Assembly: GCA_025936205.1 (NCBI GenBank)
Contig: JAICTU010000337.1
Location: forward strand, 1-10,069
Direction of reading: 5' to 3'
Source of the DNA: Polyangiaceae bacterium
GTDB lineage: Bacteria > Myxococcota > Polyangia > Polyangiales > Polyangiaceae
DNA: 10,069 nucleotides
Under the pieces are notes generated by a model that had not been told where the DNA came from, made no database searches, and saw only the letters and a program-made list of their open reading frames with translations. Shown here in pieces: positions 1 through 5,729 of the stretch. The stretch's first letter is position 1, and each line of letters opens with the position of its first letter. The position numbers were made by a program, and so were the translations under genes.

Positions 1-1
1 C

Positions 2-394
2 GCCCTCGCGGAACGCCACCTGGCCGTCGCCGAGCGGGGGATCGCAGCGACGCTGAGCGAGGTACAGTCGCTGCGTGCCCTGCTGGCCGCGCTGCAGGCG
101 GCCATCGTCGAGAGCCAGCGCTATCCCTCGCAAGCGCTGGAGTTGGTCACGGGTGGCGCCCGGAGTGAGCTCGCCGCCAGGGCACGCGCGCTGCGCGCGC
201 GCGTGCTCGAGGCGCTGCGCGAGCGGCTGCTGGAGCGCGGCTGCACGCCGCAGCAGGCTGGCCCGCGGGCGCGAGCCGTGTTCGGCGTGATCGGCGAGTT
301 GACGGCCCAGCTCGGCTGGACGGAGCCCGAGCAAGCCGTGGCGCTGCAGAAAGAGCTGCTCGACATGGCCGTCACTCACGCCGAGCGAGATTGA
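2..394 (+). CDS. C-terminal part of an unidentified helical protein (5' end outside window)
   Basis: The frame is open from the left edge of the window to a TGA at 392-394, giving the last 130 residues. The true start lies outside the window. The visible part is almost entirely alpha-helical and rich in Ala, Leu, Arg and Glu. Heptad-like Leu spacing in about the first 35 residues suggests a coiled coil, followed by a compact helical tail ending MAVTHAERD. No catalytic motif, signal peptide or membrane segment is visible. The helix followed by a small helical domain resembles the dimerisation and effector half of MerR-type regulators, but that is a weak structural guess and not a recognised match. 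Its last 23 nt overlap the 3' end of the convergent MATE transporter gene. If it is a regulator, that transporter would be a natural candidate target. Confidence 0.6.
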   Translation, partial: ALAERHLAVAERGIAATLSEVQSLRALLAALQAAIVESQRYPSQALELVTGGARSELAARARALRARVLEALRERLLERGCTPQQAGPRARAVFGVIGELTAQLGWTEPEQAVALQKELLDMAVTHAERD

Positions 395-1790
395 GCGCGC
401 TGCTGGCTCGAGCCAGCGCCTGAGGCTCGCCGATCAAGTCGATATTTTGCCACTTACCCGAGAGGAAACGCAGCCCAAAGCACAGGGAAAGCAGCAAGAT
501 ATAGCTCACCATCATGATCATCACGGCGGTGACGCCGCCGCCGCGCTGCAGGATGAAATACCAGGAGCCGGGGATGAACACGCACCAGGCCAGGAGTACG
601 CGCACGATCATGCACCAGGTCGTGTCGCCCGCCGCGCGCAAGGCCTCGCTGAGCGTGATCCCCACCGCATCGAACAGCTGCCAGAACGCCGAGAAGCTCA
701 GCATGAGCGCGCCGGTGACGACGAACTCCAGCAGGCGTGGCCCGGGATGGGCAAAGATGCCCATCAGCGGCTCGGGCACGCTGAAATAGAGCACGCCGAT
801 CGAGACCATCCACACGGCCGCAGCAGCCAACGTCAGACGCACGAAACGCCGCACCTCGGCGATCTCCCGGCGCCCGATCGATTCTCCGACCAAGATCGCA
901 CCGGCCGAGGCCAGACCGAAGGCCGGCATGAAGGCCACCGAGTTCAGCTGCATCACCACGTTGAACGCGGCGAGCGCCGTGGTCCCCAGGTGCGCCACCA
1001 TCAGATCGATGAACACGATGAACGCGGCAAACTCCAGGAACCAGTTGATGCCGTTGGGCACGCCGAAGCGGATCACGCGCCAGAACTCGCGCCCGACCAG
1101 CTGAAAGCGCTCGGGCTTGGGCGGCGCCCCCCAGCCGCGCGCGAACGGCACCGCGATCGTGACCAGCCCGAGGCAGGTGGCGATCACGCTGGCCCAGGCG
1201 GCACCCGCCACACCGTAACCGGGCAGTCCCGCGCGGGGCTCGATCAGCAGATAACAGCCGAGCACGTTGGCGACCATGGCCGTGACGCCCGCGACCATCG
1301 CCAGCCGCGTGTTGCCGAGCCCACCGTACCAATTGCCGAGCGCCTCGATCGCAACCGCAGGCCCCACCGAGAGCAGCCGGATCGCCAGATATGTCTGCAT
1401 CTGGCCGCGCACCACGCTGTCGTAGGTGACGGCTCCGAGCAGGCGCGGCAGCCAAGGAACGATCGCCAGCGCGAGCAGCTGCGCCAGCACGGCGAGGCCG
1501 AGCCCGTACCAGGCGTAGCGGCGCACCGCGGCCAGGTCCCCGCGCCCGCGCAGCTGCGCGGCGAAGCTCTGCAGGATGAAGACGGTGCCGGTCGGAAAGA
1601 TGATGGCCAGGAAGGCGTTCAACGAGCCGGTCGTCACGGCGGCCAGCGGGGCCTCACCGAGCGGCGCGGTCATCAACGCGTCGCAGAAGCCGATCACCGA
1701 CTGCGAGGCGCGGGCGAGTACGATCGGCCACGCCAGCTGAAAGAGACGGAGCAGAGCTGGCGCGGCAGCCCGCGGCGCTGGGTCGACCAT
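372..1790 (-). CDS. MATE-family multidrug efflux transporter
   Basis: This is a 472-residue inner-membrane protein of the usual length for the MATE (multidrug and toxic compound extrusion) family, which exports cationic or hydrophobic compounds using a H+ or Na+ gradient. About twelve hydrophobic segments can be followed, in two similar halves. The first half has the TM1 signature around residues 18-45 (AWPIVLA, then GFCDALM) with Asp37 where NorM-type proteins carry their cation-coupling Asp. It also has an IAQ-like SFAAQLRGRGD stretch at the TM2/loop border. The second half repeats the pattern around ALAAFNVVMQLNS and GESIGRREIAEVRRF. A FDAVGITLSEALRAAGDT stretch matches the family's conserved aLRGaGDT loop. 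The ATG at 1788-1790 is the only sensible start before TM1, although no strong Shine-Dalgarno sequence precedes it. The gene is convergent with, and overlaps by 23 nt, the helical protein at the left edge. It is divergent from the lipoprotein at 2234. The substrate cannot be told from sequence. Confidence 0.93.
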   Translation of the reverse strand: MVDPAPRAAAPALLRLFQLAWPIVLARASQSVIGFCDALMTAPLGEAPLAAVTTGSLNAFLAIIFPTGTVFILQSFAAQLRGRGDLAAVRRYAWYGLGLAVLAQLLALAIVPWLPRLLGAVTYDSVVRGQMQTYLAIRLLSVGPAVAIEALGNWYGGLGNTRLAMVAGVTAMVANVLGCYLLIEPRAGLPGYGVAGAAWASVIATCLGLVTIAVPFARGWGAPPKPERFQLVGREFWRVIRFGVPNGINWFLEFAAFIVFIDLMVAHLGTTALAAFNVVMQLNSVAFMPAFGLASAGAILVGESIGRREIAEVRRFVRLTLAAAAVWMVSIGVLYFSVPEPLMGIFAHPGPRLLEFVVTGALMLSFSAFWQLFDAVGITLSEALRAAGDTTWCMIVRVLLAWCVFIPGSWYFILQRGGGVTAVMIMMVSYILLLSLCFGLRFLSGKWQNIDLIGEPQALARASSALNLARRE

Positions 1791-2047
1791 GAAGGTCGGG
1801 CACTATGGAGCTCGCCCACCCCTGCCCGCAAGGGCGGAGTCGCCCGCGCTACCAGTTCCAGGTCAACCAGAAGCCCCGGAGTGCAAGCCCGATTCCGACC
1901 GTGCTGCGGGTACGTTCTGAATCCTGGCGCTGACTCCTGTGCAAGTGACGGGACCGCGAACGACCTGGTCCGCGCCTTCCATGTGACACCCTCTGCAACA
2001 GCCGGCTCCCTCCCACCCTGTGGGCAGGCCCGCTCACCCCCCACACG

Positions 2048-2064
2048 CGCTGTTTGAAACAGCG
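2048..2064. promoter_or_regulatory. 17-bp perfect inverted repeat, candidate activator/operator site
   Basis: CGCTGTTTGAAACAGCG is a perfect palindrome with 8-bp arms around one central base. No run of T follows on either strand, so it does not look like an intrinsic terminator. Its centre lies about 135 bp upstream of the start predicted from the sigma-54 promoter at 2165-2179, within the usual range for bacterial enhancer-binding proteins. It could instead be a repressor site for the divergent MATE gene, since TetR-type operators look similar. The symmetry is seen directly; the role is inferred. Confidence 0.5.
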
Positions 2065-2093
2065 TGCCCCGCACGCCCACCGTCGGATCAAAA

Positions 2094-2106
2094 TGTCGTG
2101 ACGACA
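2094..2106. promoter_or_regulatory. 13-bp perfect inverted repeat, candidate activator site
   Basis: TGTCGTGACGACA is a perfect palindrome with 6-bp arms and one central base. Its centre is 44 bp from that of the 17-bp palindrome at 2048-2064, close to four helical turns, so proteins bound at both would lie on the same DNA face. It is centred about 91 bp upstream of the predicted sigma-54 start. The two sites share outer TGT and ACA triplets but with different inner spacing (5 versus 7 bases), so they may or may not bind the same protein. Confidence 0.4.
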
Positions 2107-2164
2107 GCGGGTAGCGAGCCGCATTTCACTCGCGACGGCGCGGGTGAGGCCGTTCGAAGGGGCG

Positions 2165-2179
2165 TGGCACGTGCCTTGC
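2165..2179 (+). promoter_or_regulatory. Sigma-54 (RpoN) promoter, -24/-12 type
   Basis: TGGCACGTGCCTTGC matches the sigma-54 consensus TGGCACG-N4-TTGC at every fixed position. The conserved GG (2166-2167) and GC (2178-2179) are exactly 12 bp apart. Counting from the -12 C, transcription should begin near 2191, giving a leader of about 43 nt with a good ribosome binding site before the lipoprotein ATG at 2234. Sigma-54 promoters need an ATP-driven enhancer-binding activator, and two palindromes at suitable distance lie upstream. Part of the match, GGCACGTGCC, is itself a 10-bp palindrome, which is a lesser alternative explanation. Confidence 0.75.
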
Positions 2180-2219
2180 GTTGATGCCTGGGTACGGTGG
2201 CGGGCAGCGGGCTCGCAAC

Positions 2220-2226
2220 GAAAGGA
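2220..2226 (+). promoter_or_regulatory. Ribosome binding site of the small lipoprotein gene
   Basis: GAAAGGA ends 7 nt before the ATG at 2234. It decides the start: the in-frame ATG-type alternative 90 nt upstream, at 2144, would lie before the sigma-54 promoter and would bury the lipoprotein signal peptide inside the protein. Confidence 0.75.
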
Positions 2227-2233
2227 CTTTGCA

Positions 2234-2923
2234 ATGAAGCGTTGGACTCTGTTGGTTTTGCCGGCCCTGTGCGCATGTACGGAAAGCGTCGAGTCGACCG
2301 ACGTCCGCACCTCCGGTGTGTATCCGGAGTTTCAGGTGGTGGCCGACGGCTCAGGGAATACCAACGCGTCCGCCCGACTCAAGGTGGGTGGCAATGACTC
2401 GAACACGTTCCTCGATCTCCAGGGCTCGGATGTGCTCGAGGTCAGCGCCAAAGGCCAAACCCAGCGCATGACGTCCTCCGGCGACCACGGCTACGGCGCT
2501 CGCTTTGCCTTCGACGAAGCCGGCACCGAGTTCGTGTTCTCCTTCCGGCGCGGAGAAGAAGACACTGGGGCCGTGCACTCGGCGGTCACGCTGCCGGAGC
2601 CGTTCGCGCTGCAGATGGGCACCACGGAGGCCTCCCGCGCGGCGGACGCCGTCTCCTTCAGCTGGGATCCGCCTGCCGGCGGCAACGTGAACTGGGATCT
2701 CGACGGTGATTGCGTCTGGCCGGAGCACGGGAGCACGCTGGACGACGGCAGCCACACGCTCAACGTCAGCGACGTGCGCGCCTTCGGCGAGGAGACCGAG
2801 AGCTGCTCGGTGCGCCTGACCGTGCAGCGTGCGCAGAAAGGCACCATCGACTCTGCCTTCACCGAGGGCGGAGAGAACCGCGCCTACCAGCTGCGGGCGC
2901 AGACCTTCACGTCCAAGCCTTGA
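2234..2923 (+). CDS. Small secreted lipoprotein, function unknown
   Basis: The product has 229 residues. It begins with a short lipoprotein signal (MKRWTLLVLPALCACTES) whose lipobox L12-C13-A14-C15 would be cleaved before Cys15. Thr and Glu at the next two positions give no inner-membrane retention signal, so an outer-membrane location is likely. The rest is acidic, rich in Gly, Ser, Asp and Thr, and predicted mainly beta: alternating strands such as EFQVVADGSG, SARLKVGG and TFLDLQG, then FSWDPP and NWDLDGDCVW. This is consistent with one or two beta-sandwich folds. Cys160 and Cys191 could form a disulfide. I do not recognise an enzymatic motif; proteins of this look are common in myxobacteria, mostly without known function. 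It has its own sigma-54 promoter, so it is probably made under specific conditions. Its last 17 nt overlap the tail of the decayed GH30 gene on the other strand. Confidence 0.85.
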   Translation: MKRWTLLVLPALCACTESVESTDVRTSGVYPEFQVVADGSGNTNASARLKVGGNDSNTFLDLQGSDVLEVSAKGQTQRMTSSGDHGYGARFAFDEAGTEFVFSFRRGEEDTGAVHSAVTLPEPFALQMGTTEASRAADAVSFSWDPPAGGNVNWDLDGDCVWPEHGSTLDDGSHTLNVSDVRAFGEETESCSVRLTVQRAQKGTIDSAFTEGGENRAYQLRAQTFTSKP

Positions 2924-3585
2924 AGCGGATCAGCTCCGCCCCGATGTCGGCGAGCGTATCCGCATACGCAGCCTGCGGATAGCGCCCGGAGTTGTACGAC
3001 TGCCGGAACAGTGGCTCGTTCTGGCAGCTGAGCCCGTACACCTTCACGCCCGCGAGCGCGTAGAGCTGCAGCCCGTCGATCAACCATTCGGCGAAGCGCT
3101 GCCGCCGGCTGGGGCACATGGCCCCGCCATTCTTGGTCCCGTCCGGATTGGGCTGCCCCTCGAAGATGCGCTCACGATTGGAGGCGCATTTCATGCTCGC
3201 CGGTGCCGACCAGATGCTCAGAATGGTCTTCAGCGGCACGCGGCTGGCGGCCGCCTGGTTGCGCAGCCTCCATCACCGGGCGTTGCTTCAGCCAATCGGC
3301 GTCCGCCTCGTCGCCGCCGATCTTGTCGCTCGGAGGATAGTACTCATTGCGCCACATGCTGAGCCCGAGGTCGTCGATCACCAACCGGGCCCACTCCGGC
3401 GAGGCCAGCTCCCGGGCCTCGCCCCACCACGAGTCGCGCGCGCCAAAGAAGCCGAAGCCCTCGATCGTCTGGTACTTCGCGTTCCGGTCGACGCGCACGC
3501 TGACGCGCGGCGCCGCCGCCCGCGCCGGCAGCCCCGCCCCCAATGCCAAGAGCCCGAGCGTGCGCGAGAAACGGCGGCGGTCCAT
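2907..3585 (-). pseudogene. Glycoside hydrolase family 30 (GH30-like) remnant, frameshifted and truncated
   Basis: Read from the ATG at 3583-3585, the frame begins with a signal sequence carrying a twin-arginine-like motif (DRRRFSRTLGLLALGAG, then PARAA). It then shows GH30 landmarks: YQTIEGFGFFGA (the family's QxIdGFGgsga strand) and LGLSMWRNEYYPP. At about 3267 this frame is lost and homology resumes one base out of register. Codons from 3266 read LRNQAAASRVPLKTILSIWS, then APASMKC, ending in the acid/base region GLSCQNEPLF with Glu of QNEP. The second frame stops at 2907. Together about 225 residues survive, against roughly 400 or more for family members, and the half carrying the catalytic nucleophile is absent. 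GH30 enzymes cleave beta-linked polysaccharides or glycosphingolipids. This copy cannot make an active enzyme. A sequencing error could explain the frameshift but not the missing half. Confidence 0.85.
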
Positions 3586-3604
3586 CCGCCTGCAAGTGTA
3601 ACAC

Positions 3605-3628
3605 GGGCGCTGGAGTGCTTCAGCGCCC
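3605..3628 (-). terminator. Strong hairpin, terminator-like but without U-tract
   Basis: GGGCGCTG and CAGCGCCC form perfect 8-bp arms. The stem extends inward by one G-T wobble pair and one A-T pair to leave the 4-base loop GTGC. Reading on the - strand, it lies about 220 nt after the aminopeptidase stop and 20 nt before the GH30 start. The following bases (GTGTTACACTT) are not a U-run. It may terminate transcription by another route or act in the leader of the GH30 gene. Confidence 0.4.
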
Positions 3629-3635
3629 GGCGAGG

Positions 3636-3662
3636 GCCCGCGACGGACTGACGGCCGCGGGC
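3636..3662. repeat. GC-rich inverted repeat
   Basis: GCCCGCG (3636-3642) and CGCGGGC (3656-3662) are perfect 7-bp arms around a 13-base loop, immediately beside the stronger hairpin at 3605-3628. In DNA this GC-rich such a repeat can arise by chance. Its closeness to the other hairpin is the only reason to list it. Confidence 0.3.
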
Positions 3663-3847
3663 GCCGGCACCCATGCCGCAAGCAGCCGCTCAGCGACGGG
3701 GCGCTGACGCGCAGATCCGGTGGGCGGCGGCGGGCTCGTTCCAGTTCCGGGACGCCGGCGTCTCAGTGCGGGCTTGGAGCGAGCTACGCGACGCGCGGTT
3801 TGCTGCAGCGCCCGCTCGCCCCCCTGCTCTTTTCGAGCTCATCGCGC

Positions 3848-5614
3848 TCAGGCTCCGGCCTCGCGCAGCAGTTTGTCGACCACGTGGCTCGCGATCGGGT
3901 GGTAGCCGTTGCGGTGGCGCTCGAAGGTGGCGCGGGCGAGCGGGCGCGTCTCCGGGCGCGCCGCCAATGCGCGGTACAGCGGCTTGAGGTATTTCATGCG
4001 ACCTACCTCGCCCAGGAAGGCCTCCGCGCACGGCAGCGCCGGGGCGTAGCCGGACTCGACCGCAACCTGCAGCCAGGCGGAGCGGACCTCGCTGTTGCGG
4101 CTGGTGGCGAGCCCGAAGCGCTGATCGAGCGCGGCGCAGGTCTCGTGGGGCGTGGGATGCGGCAGAGCGTCGAGATACAGCTGCCATTCGAGCGGCGTGA
4201 ACTGCGCGCCGGTACGCGCGTCTGGGACGGCGGGAGGTATCGCCTGCAGCTCCGCCAGGCGCGCGGAGCGCGGCTCGGGAGCGCTCGCGGGTATGCCGGG
4301 GCCATGGAGATAGTCAGCGGCGTGCGCGCGCCCGAGCGCCCCCGGCAACTCACTCTCCAGGAACTCCAGCAGCTCCTCCGTCGTGATGGAGCAGAAGCGG
4401 AAGCGCTGCATGTAGCGGCGCAAGAACGCATCCCAGCGTTCACGGCCCTCGGACTCCTCCAGCGCGCGCAGCAGCAGGTAACCCTTCTCGTAGGGCACGA
4501 TGCTGAAGGCGTGATCGGGGTCGATGCCCTGGAGCCGGGTGCGCAGCTGCGTGAGCTCCGGCTGGGCGGCGAGCTGCCCCAGATCGCGCCGCAGCTCGCG
4601 CCGGCCAACGGCAGCGTGCAACTCCGAGGCTTCTCGCCCCTCCAGCGCCTCCAGGATGCGGCGCTCGGCGTACACGGTAAAGCCTTCGTTCAGCCAGAAG
4701 TGCTCGGCGGTGGCGTTCGAGACGAGATTACCGGTCCAGGAGTGCGCCAGCTCATGCGCCACCACGTTCACGAGCGAGCGATCGCCCGCGATCAAGGCCG
4801 GTGTGAGGAAGGTGAGCCGTGGATTCTCCATGCCGCCATAAGGGAACGACGGTGGCATCACCAGCAGATCAAAGCGCTCCCAGTCATACGCGCCGAACAG
4901 TCGCTCGGCAGCCGCGATCATGGCCTCCACCCCGCTGAACTCGCGCGCGGCCGCGTCCAGCTGCGGCGGCTCCGCCCACACTCGCACGCGCGGCGAGAGA
5001 TCGCGGCTGGCCACGTCCCCGACGGCCAGCGCCAGCAAGTAGGGCGGGATGGGCTGCGGCATGCGCCAGTGATCGACGGCGCGCCCGCTCGCGCCCGCCT
5101 CGCGCCGCTCGAAGCTGGCTGCCATCAAGCTGCGCAGCTCGCTCGGCACGTCGAGACGCGCCGTATAGGTCACGCGCCGGCGCGGCGTGTCCTGCAGGGG
5201 CACGATCGAGCGCGCATGGATGGCCTGGCACTGCGAGAACAGGTACGGATGCCGCCCGGCCGTCTGCGCCGGCTCGAGCCAGCCCAGCGCCGAGGCGCGA
5301 CTCGAGGTCTGGTAGCGCACGCGCACGCGCAGGGCCGCCGCGGGCAGCTCGATGCGGAGCCGCGCGCCGAGAATTGGGTCGGGCGCGCTCAACGAGAAAG
5401 CGAGCGGCTGCCCTGCCCCGTCTGTCACCGATGCGATGGTGAGCTCGCGCGTGTCCAGATCGAGCACGCGCTCGCGCCCCGTGCCCGCCCGAAGCTGAAG
5501 CGTCACCTCGCCCGTGAGTGAGCGCGTCTCGAAGTCGACCTCGAGGGCCAGGTCGAAGGACTCCGTCTCGGGTTGGTCGGAGTCACACCAGGAATGCGGG
5601 TCGAAGCGTGTCAC
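3848..5614 (-). CDS. M1-family zinc aminopeptidase, leukotriene A4 hydrolase type
   Basis: The product, 588 residues from the GTG at 5612-5614, removes N-terminal amino acids from peptides. All M1 landmarks are present. An N-terminal beta domain contains QCQAIHARSIVPLQDTP (the family's QCQAIH...QDTP substrate-pocket stretch). The peptide-binding GGMEN is at 260-264. The zinc site HELAH-N18-E uses His287, His291 and Glu310, with Glu288 as general base, and Tyr375 in VPYEKG stabilises the transition state. The helical C-terminal domain contains GRMKYLKPLY with Arg539 and Lys541, the carboxylate-binding pair of LTA4 hydrolase. Phe370 stands where the human enzyme has Tyr378. No signal peptide is seen, so it is cytoplasmic. 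The frame stays open to a TTG at 5695, but the extra 27 residues are Arg/Pro-rich and unlike the family. Related proteins begin close to the DPHS seen here at residues 5-8. There is no strong ribosome binding site at either start. Confidence 0.93.
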   Translation of the reverse strand: MTRFDPHSWCDSDQPETESFDLALEVDFETRSLTGEVTLQLRAGTGRERVLDLDTRELTIASVTDGAGQPLAFSLSAPDPILGARLRIELPAAALRVRVRYQTSSRASALGWLEPAQTAGRHPYLFSQCQAIHARSIVPLQDTPRRRVTYTARLDVPSELRSLMAASFERREAGASGRAVDHWRMPQPIPPYLLALAVGDVASRDLSPRVRVWAEPPQLDAAAREFSGVEAMIAAAERLFGAYDWERFDLLVMPPSFPYGGMENPRLTFLTPALIAGDRSLVNVVAHELAHSWTGNLVSNATAEHFWLNEGFTVYAERRILEALEGREASELHAAVGRRELRRDLGQLAAQPELTQLRTRLQGIDPDHAFSIVPYEKGYLLLRALEESEGRERWDAFLRRYMQRFRFCSITTEELLEFLESELPGALGRAHAADYLHGPGIPASAPEPRSARLAELQAIPPAVPDARTGAQFTPLEWQLYLDALPHPTPHETCAALDQRFGLATSRNSEVRSAWLQVAVESGYAPALPCAEAFLGEVGRMKYLKPLYRALAARPETRPLARATFERHRNGYHPIASHVVDKLLREAGA

Positions 5615-5676
5615 GGGGCGCAGTCTCGCCGAGACCCCGCCGGGGCGCCAGAGCGGGCGGCGTTCTTTTTTGGGCA

Positions 5677-5722
5677 AGCGGGCAGTGCACGGCAACTCGC
5701 GTCGCCAAGCCCCCTGCCCGCT
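5677..5722. repeat. 9-bp inverted repeat downstream of the lipoprotein operon
   Basis: AGCGGGCAG (5677-5685) and CTGCCCGCT (5714-5722) are perfect 9-bp arms separated by 28 bases. Read on the - strand, the structure starts 8 nt after the stop of the Cys-rich lipoprotein gene, so it could fold at the 3' end of the three-gene operon transcript. The bases that follow on the - strand are an A-run, not a U-run, so it is not a textbook intrinsic terminator. It may protect the 3' end or precede Rho-dependent termination. Confidence 0.4.
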
Positions 5723-5729
5723 CGTTCCC

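Larger units (their letters stand above)
1791..2233. other. Divergent intergenic region rich in regulatory signals
   Basis: These 443 bp separate the - strand MATE gene from the + strand lipoprotein gene. Frames open across it on both strands lack ribosome binding sites and give Arg/Pro-rich translations unlike proteins, so I call no gene here. It contains a 17-bp perfect inverted repeat (2048-2064), a 13-bp perfect inverted repeat (2094-2106), a consensus sigma-54 promoter (2165-2179) and a good ribosome binding site (2220-2226), all ordered towards the lipoprotein gene. I could not identify a promoter for the MATE gene. Confidence 0.7.
3586..3847. other. Short intergenic region with two hairpins between - strand genes
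   Basis: These 262 bp lie between the aminopeptidase stop (3848) and the start of the GH30 remnant (3585). I see no gene. Two GC-rich inverted repeats lie in the part nearer the GH30 start (3605-3628 and 3636-3662). They could end transcription of the aminopeptidase gene or form the GH30 leader. No U-tract follows either on the - strand, so classical intrinsic termination is not supported. Confidence 0.5.

Noticed and set aside
447..2057. Long + strand open frame (536 codons) opposite the MATE gene
   Set aside because: Its translation is His/Arg/Glu/Gln-rich with no hydrophobic core or known motif. It is the antisense reading of a clear transporter gene in GC-rich DNA.
3800..5521. Long + strand open frame (573 codons) opposite the aminopeptidase
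   Set aside because: The - strand frame carries the complete M1 motif set. The + strand translation is Arg/Ala/His-rich and has no recognisable domain.
5663..5671. T-run on the + strand (TTCTTTTTT) after GC-rich sequence, resembling an intrinsic terminator
   Set aside because: No + strand gene ends nearby and the preceding stem is only about five base pairs. On the - strand it is an A-run.
5692..5708. Possible second sigma-54 promoter (- strand) before the aminopeptidase
   Set aside because: The - strand reads TTGGCGACGCGAGTTGC, but GG and GC are 13 bp apart instead of 12 and the CACG part is missing.
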